A stretch of 40,864 bases of DNA from Microbacterium gubbeenense DSM 15944 (GTDB lineage: Bacteria; Actinomycetota; Actinomycetes; Actinomycetales; Microbacteriaceae), in assembly GCF_000422745.1 (NCBI RefSeq), contig NZ_KE383914.1, forward strand, positions 1 to 40,864, in the 5' to 3' direction. Shown one piece after another: positions 34,192-40,864 of this stretch. The position numbers and the translations under genes were made by a program. The notes below the pieces were generated by a model. It did no database searches and was not told where the DNA came from. It saw only the letters and a program-made list of their open reading frames with translations. Positions within the stretch are counted from its first letter, which is position 1. Each line of letters opens with the position of its first letter.

Positions 34192-34899
34192 TCAGGCCTC
34201 CAGTTCGCCGGCGACGCGGCGCTTGAGCTCGGAGTCGGCGGCGTTCGAGATCACGATGAGGCCGTCGAGCTCCTCGCGCACCCGCCGGTACGCGGTCTGG
34301 CGCTCGGCGGCGGTGGCCGACTGATCCACGGCCACGTTCAGCATGTGCTGCGCGCGGTCGAGGCGCTGGCGCTCCGACTCGGTGAACCCGCTGGCCCGCA
34401 CGCGGCGCGCTTCCTGCTCGGCGACGTCGAACGCGACCTCGTAGTCGTGCACGGCGTCGCGGTACTCGGCGTAGGTTTCGGCGTCGATGCGCGATTCCGA
34501 CGACTCGGGACGCAGCCCGTCGGCCACCTTCTTGGCGCGCAGGAACGCGGCGGTATGCGGATCCCGACCATCGCTCATCGTCGGGAACGCGATGAGCTTG
34601 CCGGCGTCGAGCTCGTACTCGAGCCAGCGCTTCGACACCTCGTCGTGCGTCGACATCAGACGCTCGATGCGGCTCGCGCGGCCCGCGGCGTCGGCCTCGG
34701 CGATCGCCTGCGGATCGTTCGACCGCTTCGACTGCGCGATCTCGGCCTTCACGCGCAGCACCTCGATGCGATTCTTGTGTCGCTGCTTGGCCTGCTTCGA
34801 CCACCAGCTTCCGAGCGCGCTCAGCCCGCTGGCGATGGCGCCGCCGAAGACGAGCGCCAGCCACCAGTAGTTGCCGAGAAAGCCGAAGAGCGCGTCCAC
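34192..34899 (-). CDS. membrane-anchored coiled-coil protein of unknown function
   Basis: The 235-residue protein starts with one membrane helix (about 8-30, YWWLALVFGGAIASGLSAL) followed by a basic stretch. A mostly helical, charged cytoplasmic region follows, with coiled-coil character (residues 40-90 and 130-225). No catalytic motif was found. The start codon is GTG, and TAGGCT ends 7 nt before it, so a leaderless transcript is likely. It lies between the GntR operon and the purL operon on the same strand, with about 70 bp separating it from the latter. Its function is unknown. Confidence 0.8.
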   Translation of the reverse strand: MDALFGFLGNYWWLALVFGGAIASGLSALGSWWSKQAKQRHKNRIEVLRVKAEIAQSKRSNDPQAIAEADAAGRASRIERLMSTHDEVSKRWLEYELDAGKLIAFPTMSDGRDPHTAAFLRAKKVADGLRPESSESRIDAETYAEYRDAVHDYEVAFDVAEQEARRVRASGFTESERQRLDRAQHMLNVAVDQSATAAERQTAYRRVREELDGLIVISNAADSELKRRVAGELEA

Positions 34900-34906
34900 G
34901 CAACCC

Positions 34907-34912
34907 AGCCTA
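34907..34912 (-). promoter_or_regulatory. -10 element TAGGCT with a GTG start (leaderless)
   Basis: TAGGCT on the - strand ends 7 nt before the GTG at 34899. Confidence 0.45.
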
Positions 34913-34950
34913 CGGCGCCGCGGCCCCGCTCACCGGCGAGGTCAGGGCAT

Positions 34951-34977
34951 CGGGCGAGATCCGCGCGATCTCACCCG
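34951..34977 (-). terminator. hairpin overlapping the end of the purL operon
   Basis: 34951-34961 pairs with 34967-34977 except one mismatch, around a 5-nt loop. It includes the stop codon of the 53-residue gene and would end the leftward purL transcript. Confidence 0.5.
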
Positions 34978-35132
34978 AACAGCATCAGCAGGATCGTGGA
35001 TCCGCCGCCGCCCACGATGAGCGCGATCACGGCGACCCAGGCGACGGCACGGATCCGGCGGCGGCGCCGCGCGAGCCTCGGGTCGGCGTCGGTGTCGGCG
35101 TACTCGAGCTCAGGCGGGATGCGGTCGCTCAT
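34971..35132 (-). CDS. small single-pass membrane protein coupled to purL
   Basis: This 53-residue protein has a polar, acidic N-terminus ([18 protein letters not shown]), a basic patch RRRRRIR and one membrane helix (about 29-50) ending at LMLFG. The ATG overlaps the purL stop codon as ATGA, so it is translated by coupling and is likely real despite its size. The topology suggests the N-terminus is in the cytoplasm. No family was recognised. Confidence 0.75.
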   Translation of the reverse strand: MSDRIPPELEYADTDADPRLARRRRRIRAVAWVAVIALIVGGGGSTILLMLFG

Positions 35133-37435
35133 ACGGGCTCCGAGACGGTCGCGCCGAAGTGCGCCGGAAGCGTCGAGGTCGACATCTCGCGCAGCTCGGC
35201 CGCCGAGTACGAGAACACGTCCTGGATCTCGAACGTCGGCTCGGTGTCGGTCACGCCGATGCGCAGCACCGGGTAGTTCCGACCCTCGCAGAGGCCACGG
35301 AACTTCACGTCCTCCTCCCGCGGGACCGTGACGATCACGCGACCGGTCGACTCGGCGAACAGTGCCGCCGTGAGGTCGACGCCGTCGCGCTGCATGACCT
35401 CGTTCAGCCACACGCGGGCGCCGACGCCGAAGCGCATGACGCCCTCGGCGAGGGCGAGCGCGAGCCCGCCCTCGGACAGGTCGTGCGCGCTCGAGATGAG
35501 CCACTCGTCGCGCGCCGCCTGCAGCAGGCCCGCGAGGCGCTTCTCGCCCTCGAGATCGACCTTCGGCGGCAGGCCGCCGAGGTGATCGTGCACGACGTCG
35601 GCCCAAGCGGATCCGTCGAGCTCGTCGGCCGTCGTGCCGAGCAGGTAGATGTTCTCGCCCTGGTCCTGCCATCCGCTCGGGATGCGGCGCGAGACGTCGT
35701 CGATGATGCCGAGCACGCCGACGACGGGCGTCGGGTGGATCGGGGTATCGCCCGTCTGGTTGTAGAACGACACATTGCCGCCCGTGACGGGAACGCCGAG
35801 CGCCTGGCAGGCGTCGGAGAGGCCATCGACGGCCTGCGAGAACTGCCACATGACCTCGGGGTTCTCGGGGGATCCGAAGTTGAGGCAGTCGGTGACGGCG
35901 GTCGGCACCGCACCCGTGACGGCGACGTTGCGGTACGCCTCCGCGAGGGCGAGCTGCGCACCGGCGTGCGGGTCGAGCTGGCAGTAGCGGCCGTTGGCGT
36001 CGGTTGCGATCGCGAAGCCGAGGCCCGATTCCTCGTCGACGCGGATCATTCCCGCATCGTCAGGGAAGGACAGCGCCGTATTGCCGAGGACGAAGTAGTC
36101 GTACTGGTTCGTGATCCAGCTCGTGTCGGCGAGGTTCGGGCTCTTCACGAGCGCCTCGAACTGCGAGGCCGCCTCAGCAGGCTTCGTCACGCGCGACAGC
36201 TTCGCCGCCGAATCGGCCTGCAGGGTGTCGATCCACGTGGGGTACGCGACCGGACGGTCGTAGACGGGGCCGTCGACCGCGACGGTCGAGGGATCCACGT
36301 CGACGATGGTCTCGCCGTCCCACGTGATGACGAGGCGGCCATCGCCCGTGACCTCGCCGAGCACGCTCGTCTCGACGTCCCACTTGTCGACGACGGCGAG
36401 GAAGGCGTCGAGCTTCTCGGGCGTCACGATGGCCATCATGCGCTCCTGCGACTCGCTCATGAGGATCTCCTCGGCGGTCAGCGAGGGATCGCGCAGCAGC
36501 ACGTTGGTCAGCTCGACGTTCATGCCGGATCCGCCGTTCGCGGCGAGCTCGCTCGTCGCACACGAGATGCCGGCGGCGCCGAGATCCTGGATCGCCTCGA
36601 CGAGCTCGCCCGCGTACAGCTCGAGACAGCATTCGATGAGTACCTTCTCGGCGAAGGGGTCGCCCACCTGCACGGCGGGGCGCTTGGTCGGGCCTCCGTC
36701 GCTGAACGAGTCAGAGGCGAGGATGGACGCGCCGCCGATGCCGTCGCCGCCCGTGCGTGCGCCGAAGAGCACGACCTTGTTGCCGGGACCCGTCGCGTTC
36801 GCGAGGCGGATGTCCTCGTGCCGCATCACGCCGACGGCGAGCGCGTTCACGAGGGGGTTGGCCTGGTAGACCGAGTCGAAGACCGTCTCGCCGCCGATGT
36901 TCGGCAGGCCCAGGCAGTTGCCGTAGGCCGAGATTCCCGAGACCACGCCGTGCACGACGCGTGCGGTGTCGGGGTGGTCGATCGCCCCGAAGCGCAGCTG
37001 ATCCATGACCGCAACGGGGCGGGCGCCCATTGAAATGATGTCGCGCACGATGCCCCCGACGCCCGTTGCGGCGCCCTGGAACGGCTCGATGTACGACGGG
37101 TGGTTGTGGCTCTCGACCTTGAACGTCACCGCCCAGCCTTCGCCCACGTCGACGACGCCGGCGTTCTGGCCCATGCCCACCATGAGACGTTCCTTCATCT
37201 CATCGGTGACCTTCTCGCCGAAGCGGCGTAGGTAGTTCTTGGAGCTCTTGTAAGAGCAGTGCTCGCTCCACATCACCGAGTACATCGCGAGCTCGCCCGA
37301 GGTGGGGCGGCGGCCCAGGATCTCGCGGATCTGCGCGTATTCGTCGTCCTTCAGGCCGAGTGCTCCGTACGGCTGCTCGCGCTCGGGAGTGGCGGCGGCG
37401 TTCGAGACGGTGTCGGCGACGTGTTCGATGGTCAC
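35129..37435 (-). CDS. purL: phosphoribosylformylglycinamidine synthase, large subunit
   Basis: The 768-residue enzyme is the PurL of the three-part PurLQS system. It converts FGAR to FGAM in purine synthesis with ATP and ammonia from PurQ. Typical segments are [16 protein letters not shown] near the N-terminus, [41 protein letters not shown] with the metal and ATP site, and [19 protein letters not shown] ([11 protein letters not shown]) in the second half. The frame runs on upstream, but the family begins near [13 protein letters not shown] at 37435 with GGAG about 8 nt before it is the best start. It is followed by a coupled 53-residue gene. purQ and purS are not in the window. Confidence 0.96.
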   Translation of the reverse strand: MTIEHVADTVSNAAATPEREQPYGALGLKDDEYAQIREILGRRPTSGELAMYSVMWSEHCSYKSSKNYLRRFGEKVTDEMKERLMVGMGQNAGVVDVGEGWAVTFKVESHNHPSYIEPFQGAATGVGGIVRDIISMGARPVAVMDQLRFGAIDHPDTARVVHGVVSGISAYGNCLGLPNIGGETVFDSVYQANPLVNALAVGVMRHEDIRLANATGPGNKVVLFGARTGGDGIGGASILASDSFSDGGPTKRPAVQVGDPFAEKVLIECCLELYAGELVEAIQDLGAAGISCATSELAANGGSGMNVELTNVLLRDPSLTAEEILMSESQERMMAIVTPEKLDAFLAVVDKWDVETSVLGEVTGDGRLVITWDGETIVDVDPSTVAVDGPVYDRPVAYPTWIDTLQADSAAKLSRVTKPAEAASQFEALVKSPNLADTSWITNQYDYFVLGNTALSFPDDAGMIRVDEESGLGFAIATDANGRYCQLDPHAGAQLALAEAYRNVAVTGAVPTAVTDCLNFGSPENPEVMWQFSQAVDGLSDACQALGVPVTGGNVSFYNQTGDTPIHPTPVVGVLGIIDDVSRRIPSGWQDQGENIYLLGTTADELDGSAWADVVHDHLGGLPPKVDLEGEKRLAGLLQAARDEWLISSAHDLSEGGLALALAEGVMRFGVGARVWLNEVMQRDGVDLTAALFAESTGRVIVTVPREEDVKFRGLCEGRNYPVLRIGVTDTEPTFEIQDVFSYSAAELREMSTSTLPAHFGATVSEPV

Positions 37436-37509
37436 GCGGGAGCTCCAGGAGTCAGGCGGGGAGGGATGGGCCCAGTCTAGTTGGGAGGGCTGACATTCGC
37501 GGGCGGGCC

Positions 37510-38100
37510 TCAGACCGACCCGGCGGGCTCGCTCCACTTCGGCGTCGGGGCCTCCCAAGTCGTGAGCTTCGTCATGAGCTCCGACGGGTCCGTCGCGCGG
37601 ATGAGGCTCTCGCGGAACTGCGCCTTCACGAACCCTTCTGTGACGAGTCGGTCGATCATCGTCATGAGCGGATTCCAGAAGCCGTTCACGTCGTATACCG
37701 CGATGGGCTTGCGATGGATGCCGAGCTGCTGCCACGTCCACGCCTCGAAGAACTCCTCGAGCGTGCCGACGCCGCCCGGCAGGATGACGAAAGCATCGCT
37801 CAGCTCGGCCATGCGCTGCTTGCGCTCGTGCATGTCGGCGACGACCTCGAGGCGCGTGAGATCGTCGTGCGCGATCTCCTTGTCGACGAGCGCGTGGGGG
37901 ATCACGCCGATGACCTCGCCGCCCGCGTCGCGCCCCGCCGACGCGACGGCGCCCATCAGACCGACGTTGCCGCCGCCGTACACCAGCCCCTTCCCGTCGC
38001 TCGCGAGAGCGGACGCAACGGCTGTCGCAGCGCGCAGGTACGCGGGATCGGCCCCGGGGGAGGATCCGGTGAACACGGCGACGCGGTTGATCTCAGGCAT
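37510..38100 (-). CDS. LOG-family cytokinin riboside 5'-monophosphate phosphoribohydrolase
   Basis: The 196-residue protein has the TIGR00730/LOG fold: [17 protein letters not shown], the nucleotide loop [14 protein letters not shown] (40-53), the HERKQRM motif and the signature PGGVGTLEE (108-116) with catalytic Arg93 and Glu115/116. LOG enzymes release free cytokinin base from its nucleotide, or more generally split purine nucleoside monophosphates. It lies just upstream of purL on the same strand. TAATCT ends 6 nt before the ATG, overlapping a GGAGG stretch, so it could be read as either a leaderless or a ribosome-site start. Confidence 0.92.
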   Translation of the reverse strand: MPEINRVAVFTGSSPGADPAYLRAATAVASALASDGKGLVYGGGNVGLMGAVASAGRDAGGEVIGVIPHALVDKEIAHDDLTRLEVVADMHERKQRMAELSDAFVILPGGVGTLEEFFEAWTWQQLGIHRKPIAVYDVNGFWNPLMTMIDRLVTEGFVKAQFRESLIRATDPSELMTKLTTWEAPTPKWSEPAGSV

Positions 38101-38106
38101 GCCTCC

Positions 38107-38112
38107 AGATTA
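38107..38112 (-). promoter_or_regulatory. -10 element TAATCT of the LOG gene (leaderless)
   Basis: TAATCT on the - strand ends 6 nt before the ATG at 38100. The gap itself is GGAGGC, so a ribosome-site reading is also possible with a more distant promoter. Confidence 0.4.
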
Positions 38113-38276
38113 GGCCCGCGGTCACGTGCGACGTTCAGGTCGGGGTACGGCGAGCGAACTCCCTCGCCTTACCCTTCAGCCGCGCAAACTTACCCCTTCA
38201 ATGGACAGGGCCGCATGATAAAGTCCTAGGCATCTTTGCCTTCATGACAATTCTGAACGGGTAATCGGGGAAATAC

Positions 38277-40864
38277 ATGCCACGGTGCACGTCCAAGCCT
38301 TCTGTCGTCAAACGGATTTCCGCGATTGTCGGTGCAGCGGCAGTTGTAGCCACCTCGCTCGTGGTCGGCGGCGTCGGGGCAACGTCGGTGTCGGCTGCCG
38401 TTTTCACCTGCAGCGCTGACACGATCTATGCCCAGAACAGCGCCGGGCAGGTCGTCGCGGTGAACGTGTCGGAGGGGCCGGGCGCGGGCTCGACGAGCGT
38501 GCAAGCGAATGGTCAGCAGAACAACGGGCTGGGCATCGCCGACGAGGGCGCAACCGGGTTCACGATCAACAACGGCACGGCCGGTTCCACGAAGAAGATC
38601 TCGATATACGACGGCCCGAGCGCTACTACGCAGACGAAGAACTTGGGTGACGGTAACGCGCCAGGATCGATCATCCGGGGTGCCGTCGATCCCACGACCG
38701 GCGTATATTACTATGCTGGCGCGGGCACGTCCGCCTACCTCGGGGCCTACAACCCGTCGCAGGGCGTAGCGATCGGCCAGATCGGGTGGATCACAAACCT
38801 CAAGTCCGGTAATGGCGATTTCGCCTTCAGTTCTACGGGGGCGCTGTTCGTCGCCGCGGATAACGAGGTTCGTGTCGTCGATCAGAACCCTGTGCCGACC
38901 AGCCCGAGCACTTCCCGGCAGCTGTCGACCTCCCTCGTCGCGACCCTCCCGTCTGGAGTCGCGGGCAATGGCATCGCGTTCGGCAACGGCGGCAACCTGT
39001 TCGTCTCGAGCGGAACCTCGCTGTACGAGGTGGATCCCGCGTCGGGTGAGCACCTGCGCACCATCCCGCTCAGCGGTGGGTTCTCGATGACCGACCTCGC
39101 GAGCTGCTCGTATCCGAACACCCTGACCGTGCAGAAGGACATCGTCGACCGCTTCGCCCCGAACGACCAGTTCGGCCTCAGCGTCACCGGCGGGGCGATC
39201 AGCGAGGACAACACCGCGACCACCTCCGGCAGTGCGAACGGCGTGCAGGCACAGGCCGCGGGCCCCGTCTTCGCGACCGCGGGAACGCGGTACACCGTCT
39301 CGGAGTCTGCCGCGGGCAGCGCCCGGATGTCGAACTATGTGTCGAGCATCGCCTGCATCGATACGTCTACGGGCGCTGCCGTACCGGTGACGGGAAGCGG
39401 CCCCTCCTGGCAGCTCACGTACCCGCAGTCGAATCTGGGCATCGACGTCGTGTGCACGATCACCAACGATCCGCTCGACAAGGGGTACACGGTCGAGAAG
39501 ACCTCGGATCCCGAGTCGGGAACGCCGGTGAGCGCCGGCGACACGATCATCTACACGGTCAGCGCGACCAACGACGGTGAGACGGTGCTCGATCCCGCGA
39601 GCGTGACGGACGACCTGAGCGGTGTGCTGGAATACGCAACCTACGCCGGCGACGCGTCTGCGACGATCGACGGCGAACCCGCAAGCGACCCCGAGGTATC
39701 GGGAACACAGCTCGAGTGGACCGGCTCGCTCGACCCTGGTCAGACGGTCGAGGTGACCTATTCGGTACAGGCCGACGCTGACTCGGCGGGTCAGCTGCTG
39801 CGGAACACCGCGAGCGGCACGGCGGTGCCGCCTGGCGGCGAACCTATCACGCCCCCGGGGGTGTCGACTGAGCACGCGGTCAACGAGCCCGGCTTCGAGG
39901 TGCACAAGACGGCAGATCCCGCCTCGGGCACCGCGGTCGACGCCGGAAGTACCGTGACCTACACGGTGACGGGCCAGAACACCGGCGCGACCGTGCTCGA
40001 TCCGGCCGAGGTCGTGGATGACCTGTCGGGCGTGCTGACGAGTGCGGCATTCAACGACGACGCGTCCGCGACGATCGACGGCGAACCCGCCGACGCGCCG
40101 GCCCTCGAAGATGATCAGCTGACATGGTCCGGCGCCCTGGACCCGGGCCAGACCGTCTCCATCACCTACTCGGTGACCGTCGACGACGACGCAGCGGGCG
40201 AGACGCTGGAGAACGCGGTGTCCGGTACTGCGGTACCGCCGGGCGGCGGCGATCCCCTGACGACTCCGCCCGAGACCGTGACCAACCCGGTCAACGAACC
40301 CGGTTTTTCGCTCTCGAAGTCGGTCGATCCCGCATCCGGGGAGGCCGTGAACCCGGGCGACGTGCTGACTTATACCGTCGTCGGTGAGAACTCCGGGCAG
40401 ACAGCGCTCGACCCGGTGGATATCACCGACGATCTGTCGAGCGTTCTCGAACACGCGAGCTTCAACGGCGACGCGACGGCGACGATCAACGGCGAACCTG
40501 CGACGGCTCCGGGCGTTGACGAGGATGCGCTGACGTGGAGCGGATCGCTTCCCGTGGGGGCCACGGTCACGATCACCTACACCGTCACCGTCGACGGTGA
40601 CGCGGGCGGCGAGACGCTCGTCAACTCCGCCGAGGGTTCGGCTGTGCCTCCGGGTGGCGGCACGATCACTCCTCCGCCGTCGAACGTGGAGAATCCGGTG
40701 AACGAGCCGGGCTTCGAGTTCTCGAAGTCGGTGGACCCGGAAAGCGGCACGGCTGTCGATCCGGGCAGGGTGCTGACGTACACGCTGACGGGTGAGAACA
40801 CCGGTCAGACAGCTTTGGATCCGGTGGAGATCGCGGACGACCTGTCTGCCGTGCTCGCGGGTGC
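38277..40864 (+). CDS. large secreted surface protein with DUF11-like tandem repeats, 3'-truncated by the window
   Basis: The open frame runs from the ATG at 38277, with GGGGA 5 nt upstream, past the window end with no stop, giving 862 visible residues. A signal peptide (basic start, hydrophobic 14-34, cleavage after SVSA at residue 40 or 41) precedes an N-terminal domain (about 42-280). That domain begins TCSADTIYAQNSAGQVVAVN and is propeller-like. A SpaA/prealbumin-like domain follows (LTVQKDIVDRFAPNDQFGL). From residue 403 comes a series of about 136-residue DUF11-like repeats. These proteins form stalks on the outside of the cell. A C-terminal sorting signal, if any, lies outside the window. 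No promoter was convincing. Confidence 0.88.
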   Translation, partial: MPRCTSKPSVVKRISAIVGAAAVVATSLVVGGVGATSVSAAVFTCSADTIYAQNSAGQVVAVNVSEGPGAGSTSVQANGQQNNGLGIADEGATGFTINNGTAGSTKKISIYDGPSATTQTKNLGDGNAPGSIIRGAVDPTTGVYYYAGAGTSAYLGAYNPSQGVAIGQIGWITNLKSGNGDFAFSSTGALFVAADNEVRVVDQNPVPTSPSTSRQLSTSLVATLPSGVAGNGIAFGNGGNLFVSSGTSLYEVDPASGEHLRTIPLSGGFSMTDLASCSYPNTLTVQKDIVDRFAPNDQFGLSVTGGAISEDNTATTSGSANGVQAQAAGPVFATAGTRYTVSESAAGSARMSNYVSSIACIDTSTGAAVPVTGSGPSWQLTYPQSNLGIDVVCTITNDPLDKGYTVEKTSDPESGTPVSAGDTIIYTVSATNDGETVLDPASVTDDLSGVLEYATYAGDASATIDGEPASDPEVSGTQLEWTGSLDPGQTVEVTYSVQADADSAGQLLRNTASGTAVPPGGEPITPPGVSTEHAVNEPGFEVHKTADPASGTAVDAGSTVTYTVTGQNTGATVLDPAEVVDDLSGVLTSAAFNDDASATIDGEPADAPALEDDQLTWSGALDPGQTVSITYSVTVDDDAAGETLENAVSGTAVPPGGGDPLTTPPETVTNPVNEPGFSLSKSVDPASGEAVNPGDVLTYTVVGENSGQTALDPVDITDDLSSVLEHASFNGDATATINGEPATAPGVDEDALTWSGSLPVGATVTITYTVTVDGDAGGETLVNSAEGSAVPPGGGTITPPPSNVENPVNEPGFEFSKSVDPESGTAVDPGRVLTYTLTGENTGQTALDPVEIADDLSAVLAG
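39483..40864 (+). repeat. tandem coding repeats of about 408-411 bp
   Basis: Units begin at 39483, 39891, 40302 and 40710, each opening with a variant of GFEVHKTADPASGTAVDAG. They contain DDLSGVL and the VPPGG linker before NEPGF. Spacings are 408, 411 and 408 bp. The fourth unit is cut by the window. Copies differ at many codons, so they are not a recent amplification. Confidence 0.92.

Noticed and set aside
38101..38276. riboswitch or structured leader before the surface protein gene
   Set aside because: Only short stems (such as GGCATCTTTGCC) are visible, and no known riboswitch core was recognised. Candidate promoter hexamers there were also too weak.
38226..40454. 742-residue open frame on the - strand opposite the surface protein
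   Set aside because: It lacks a recognisable domain, is rich in Arg and His as expected for the reverse of a high-GC coding strand, and exists because the + strand repeats keep the opposite frame open.

Overview
This window looks like chromosome from a high-GC Gram-positive actinobacterium, most likely a member of the Microbacteriaceae close to Microbacterium. The evidence is the high G+C content, the actinobacterial mismatch endonuclease NucS, arsenate reductases of the actinobacterial type, a deazaflavin (F420)-type oxidoreductase, a fused MrpA/B antiporter subunit, and many TANNNT promoters that sit directly on start codons. No tRNA, rRNA or CRISPR array was seen, and no gene-free stretch exceeds about 300 bases.

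Left edge (1-1200): the end of an IS3-family transposase and a small double helix-turn-helix protein, probably mobile-element debris. A cold-shock protein with its own promoter and terminator follows (1393-1735). A leftward block (1765-4439) holds a coiled-coil membrane protein, a HAD phosphatase and nucS. From 4519 to 10696 runs a complete rightward Mrp cation/proton antiporter operon (AB fusion, C, D, E, F, G) in which every junction is a 4-base overlap. It faces alanine dehydrogenase across a mirror-symmetric four-copy repeat block.

Middle (11987-20872): a VOC-fold protein, a DUF2207 membrane protein, argG, a compact sortase-like protein divergent from argG, an ABC exporter pair, purA, a SnoaL-like protein and an F420-type oxidoreductase. 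From 20924 to 25751 an ABC exporter faces a divergent two-component system. Between them lies a DUF4143 AAA ATPase gene bracketed by a perfect 23-bp direct repeat, which suggests that it was inserted into a shared regulatory region.

Right part: an arsenic operon (acr3, an ArsR-ArsC fusion, a second arsC) behind an operator-like palindrome; a Tricorn-type protease; chorismate mutase; a YtrA-type GntR regulator with its ABC exporter; a small membrane protein coupled to purL; a LOG-family phosphoribohydrolase; and the start of a large secreted protein with tandem DUF11-like repeats that runs off the window.

Three patterns cross gene boundaries. GGATCC is strongly over-represented in all reading frames (about 85 copies by eye). 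At least eleven genes carry a TANNNT -10 element ending 6-7 nt before the start codon, predicting leaderless mRNAs. Convergent gene pairs are separated by long GC-rich hairpins that can act in both directions.
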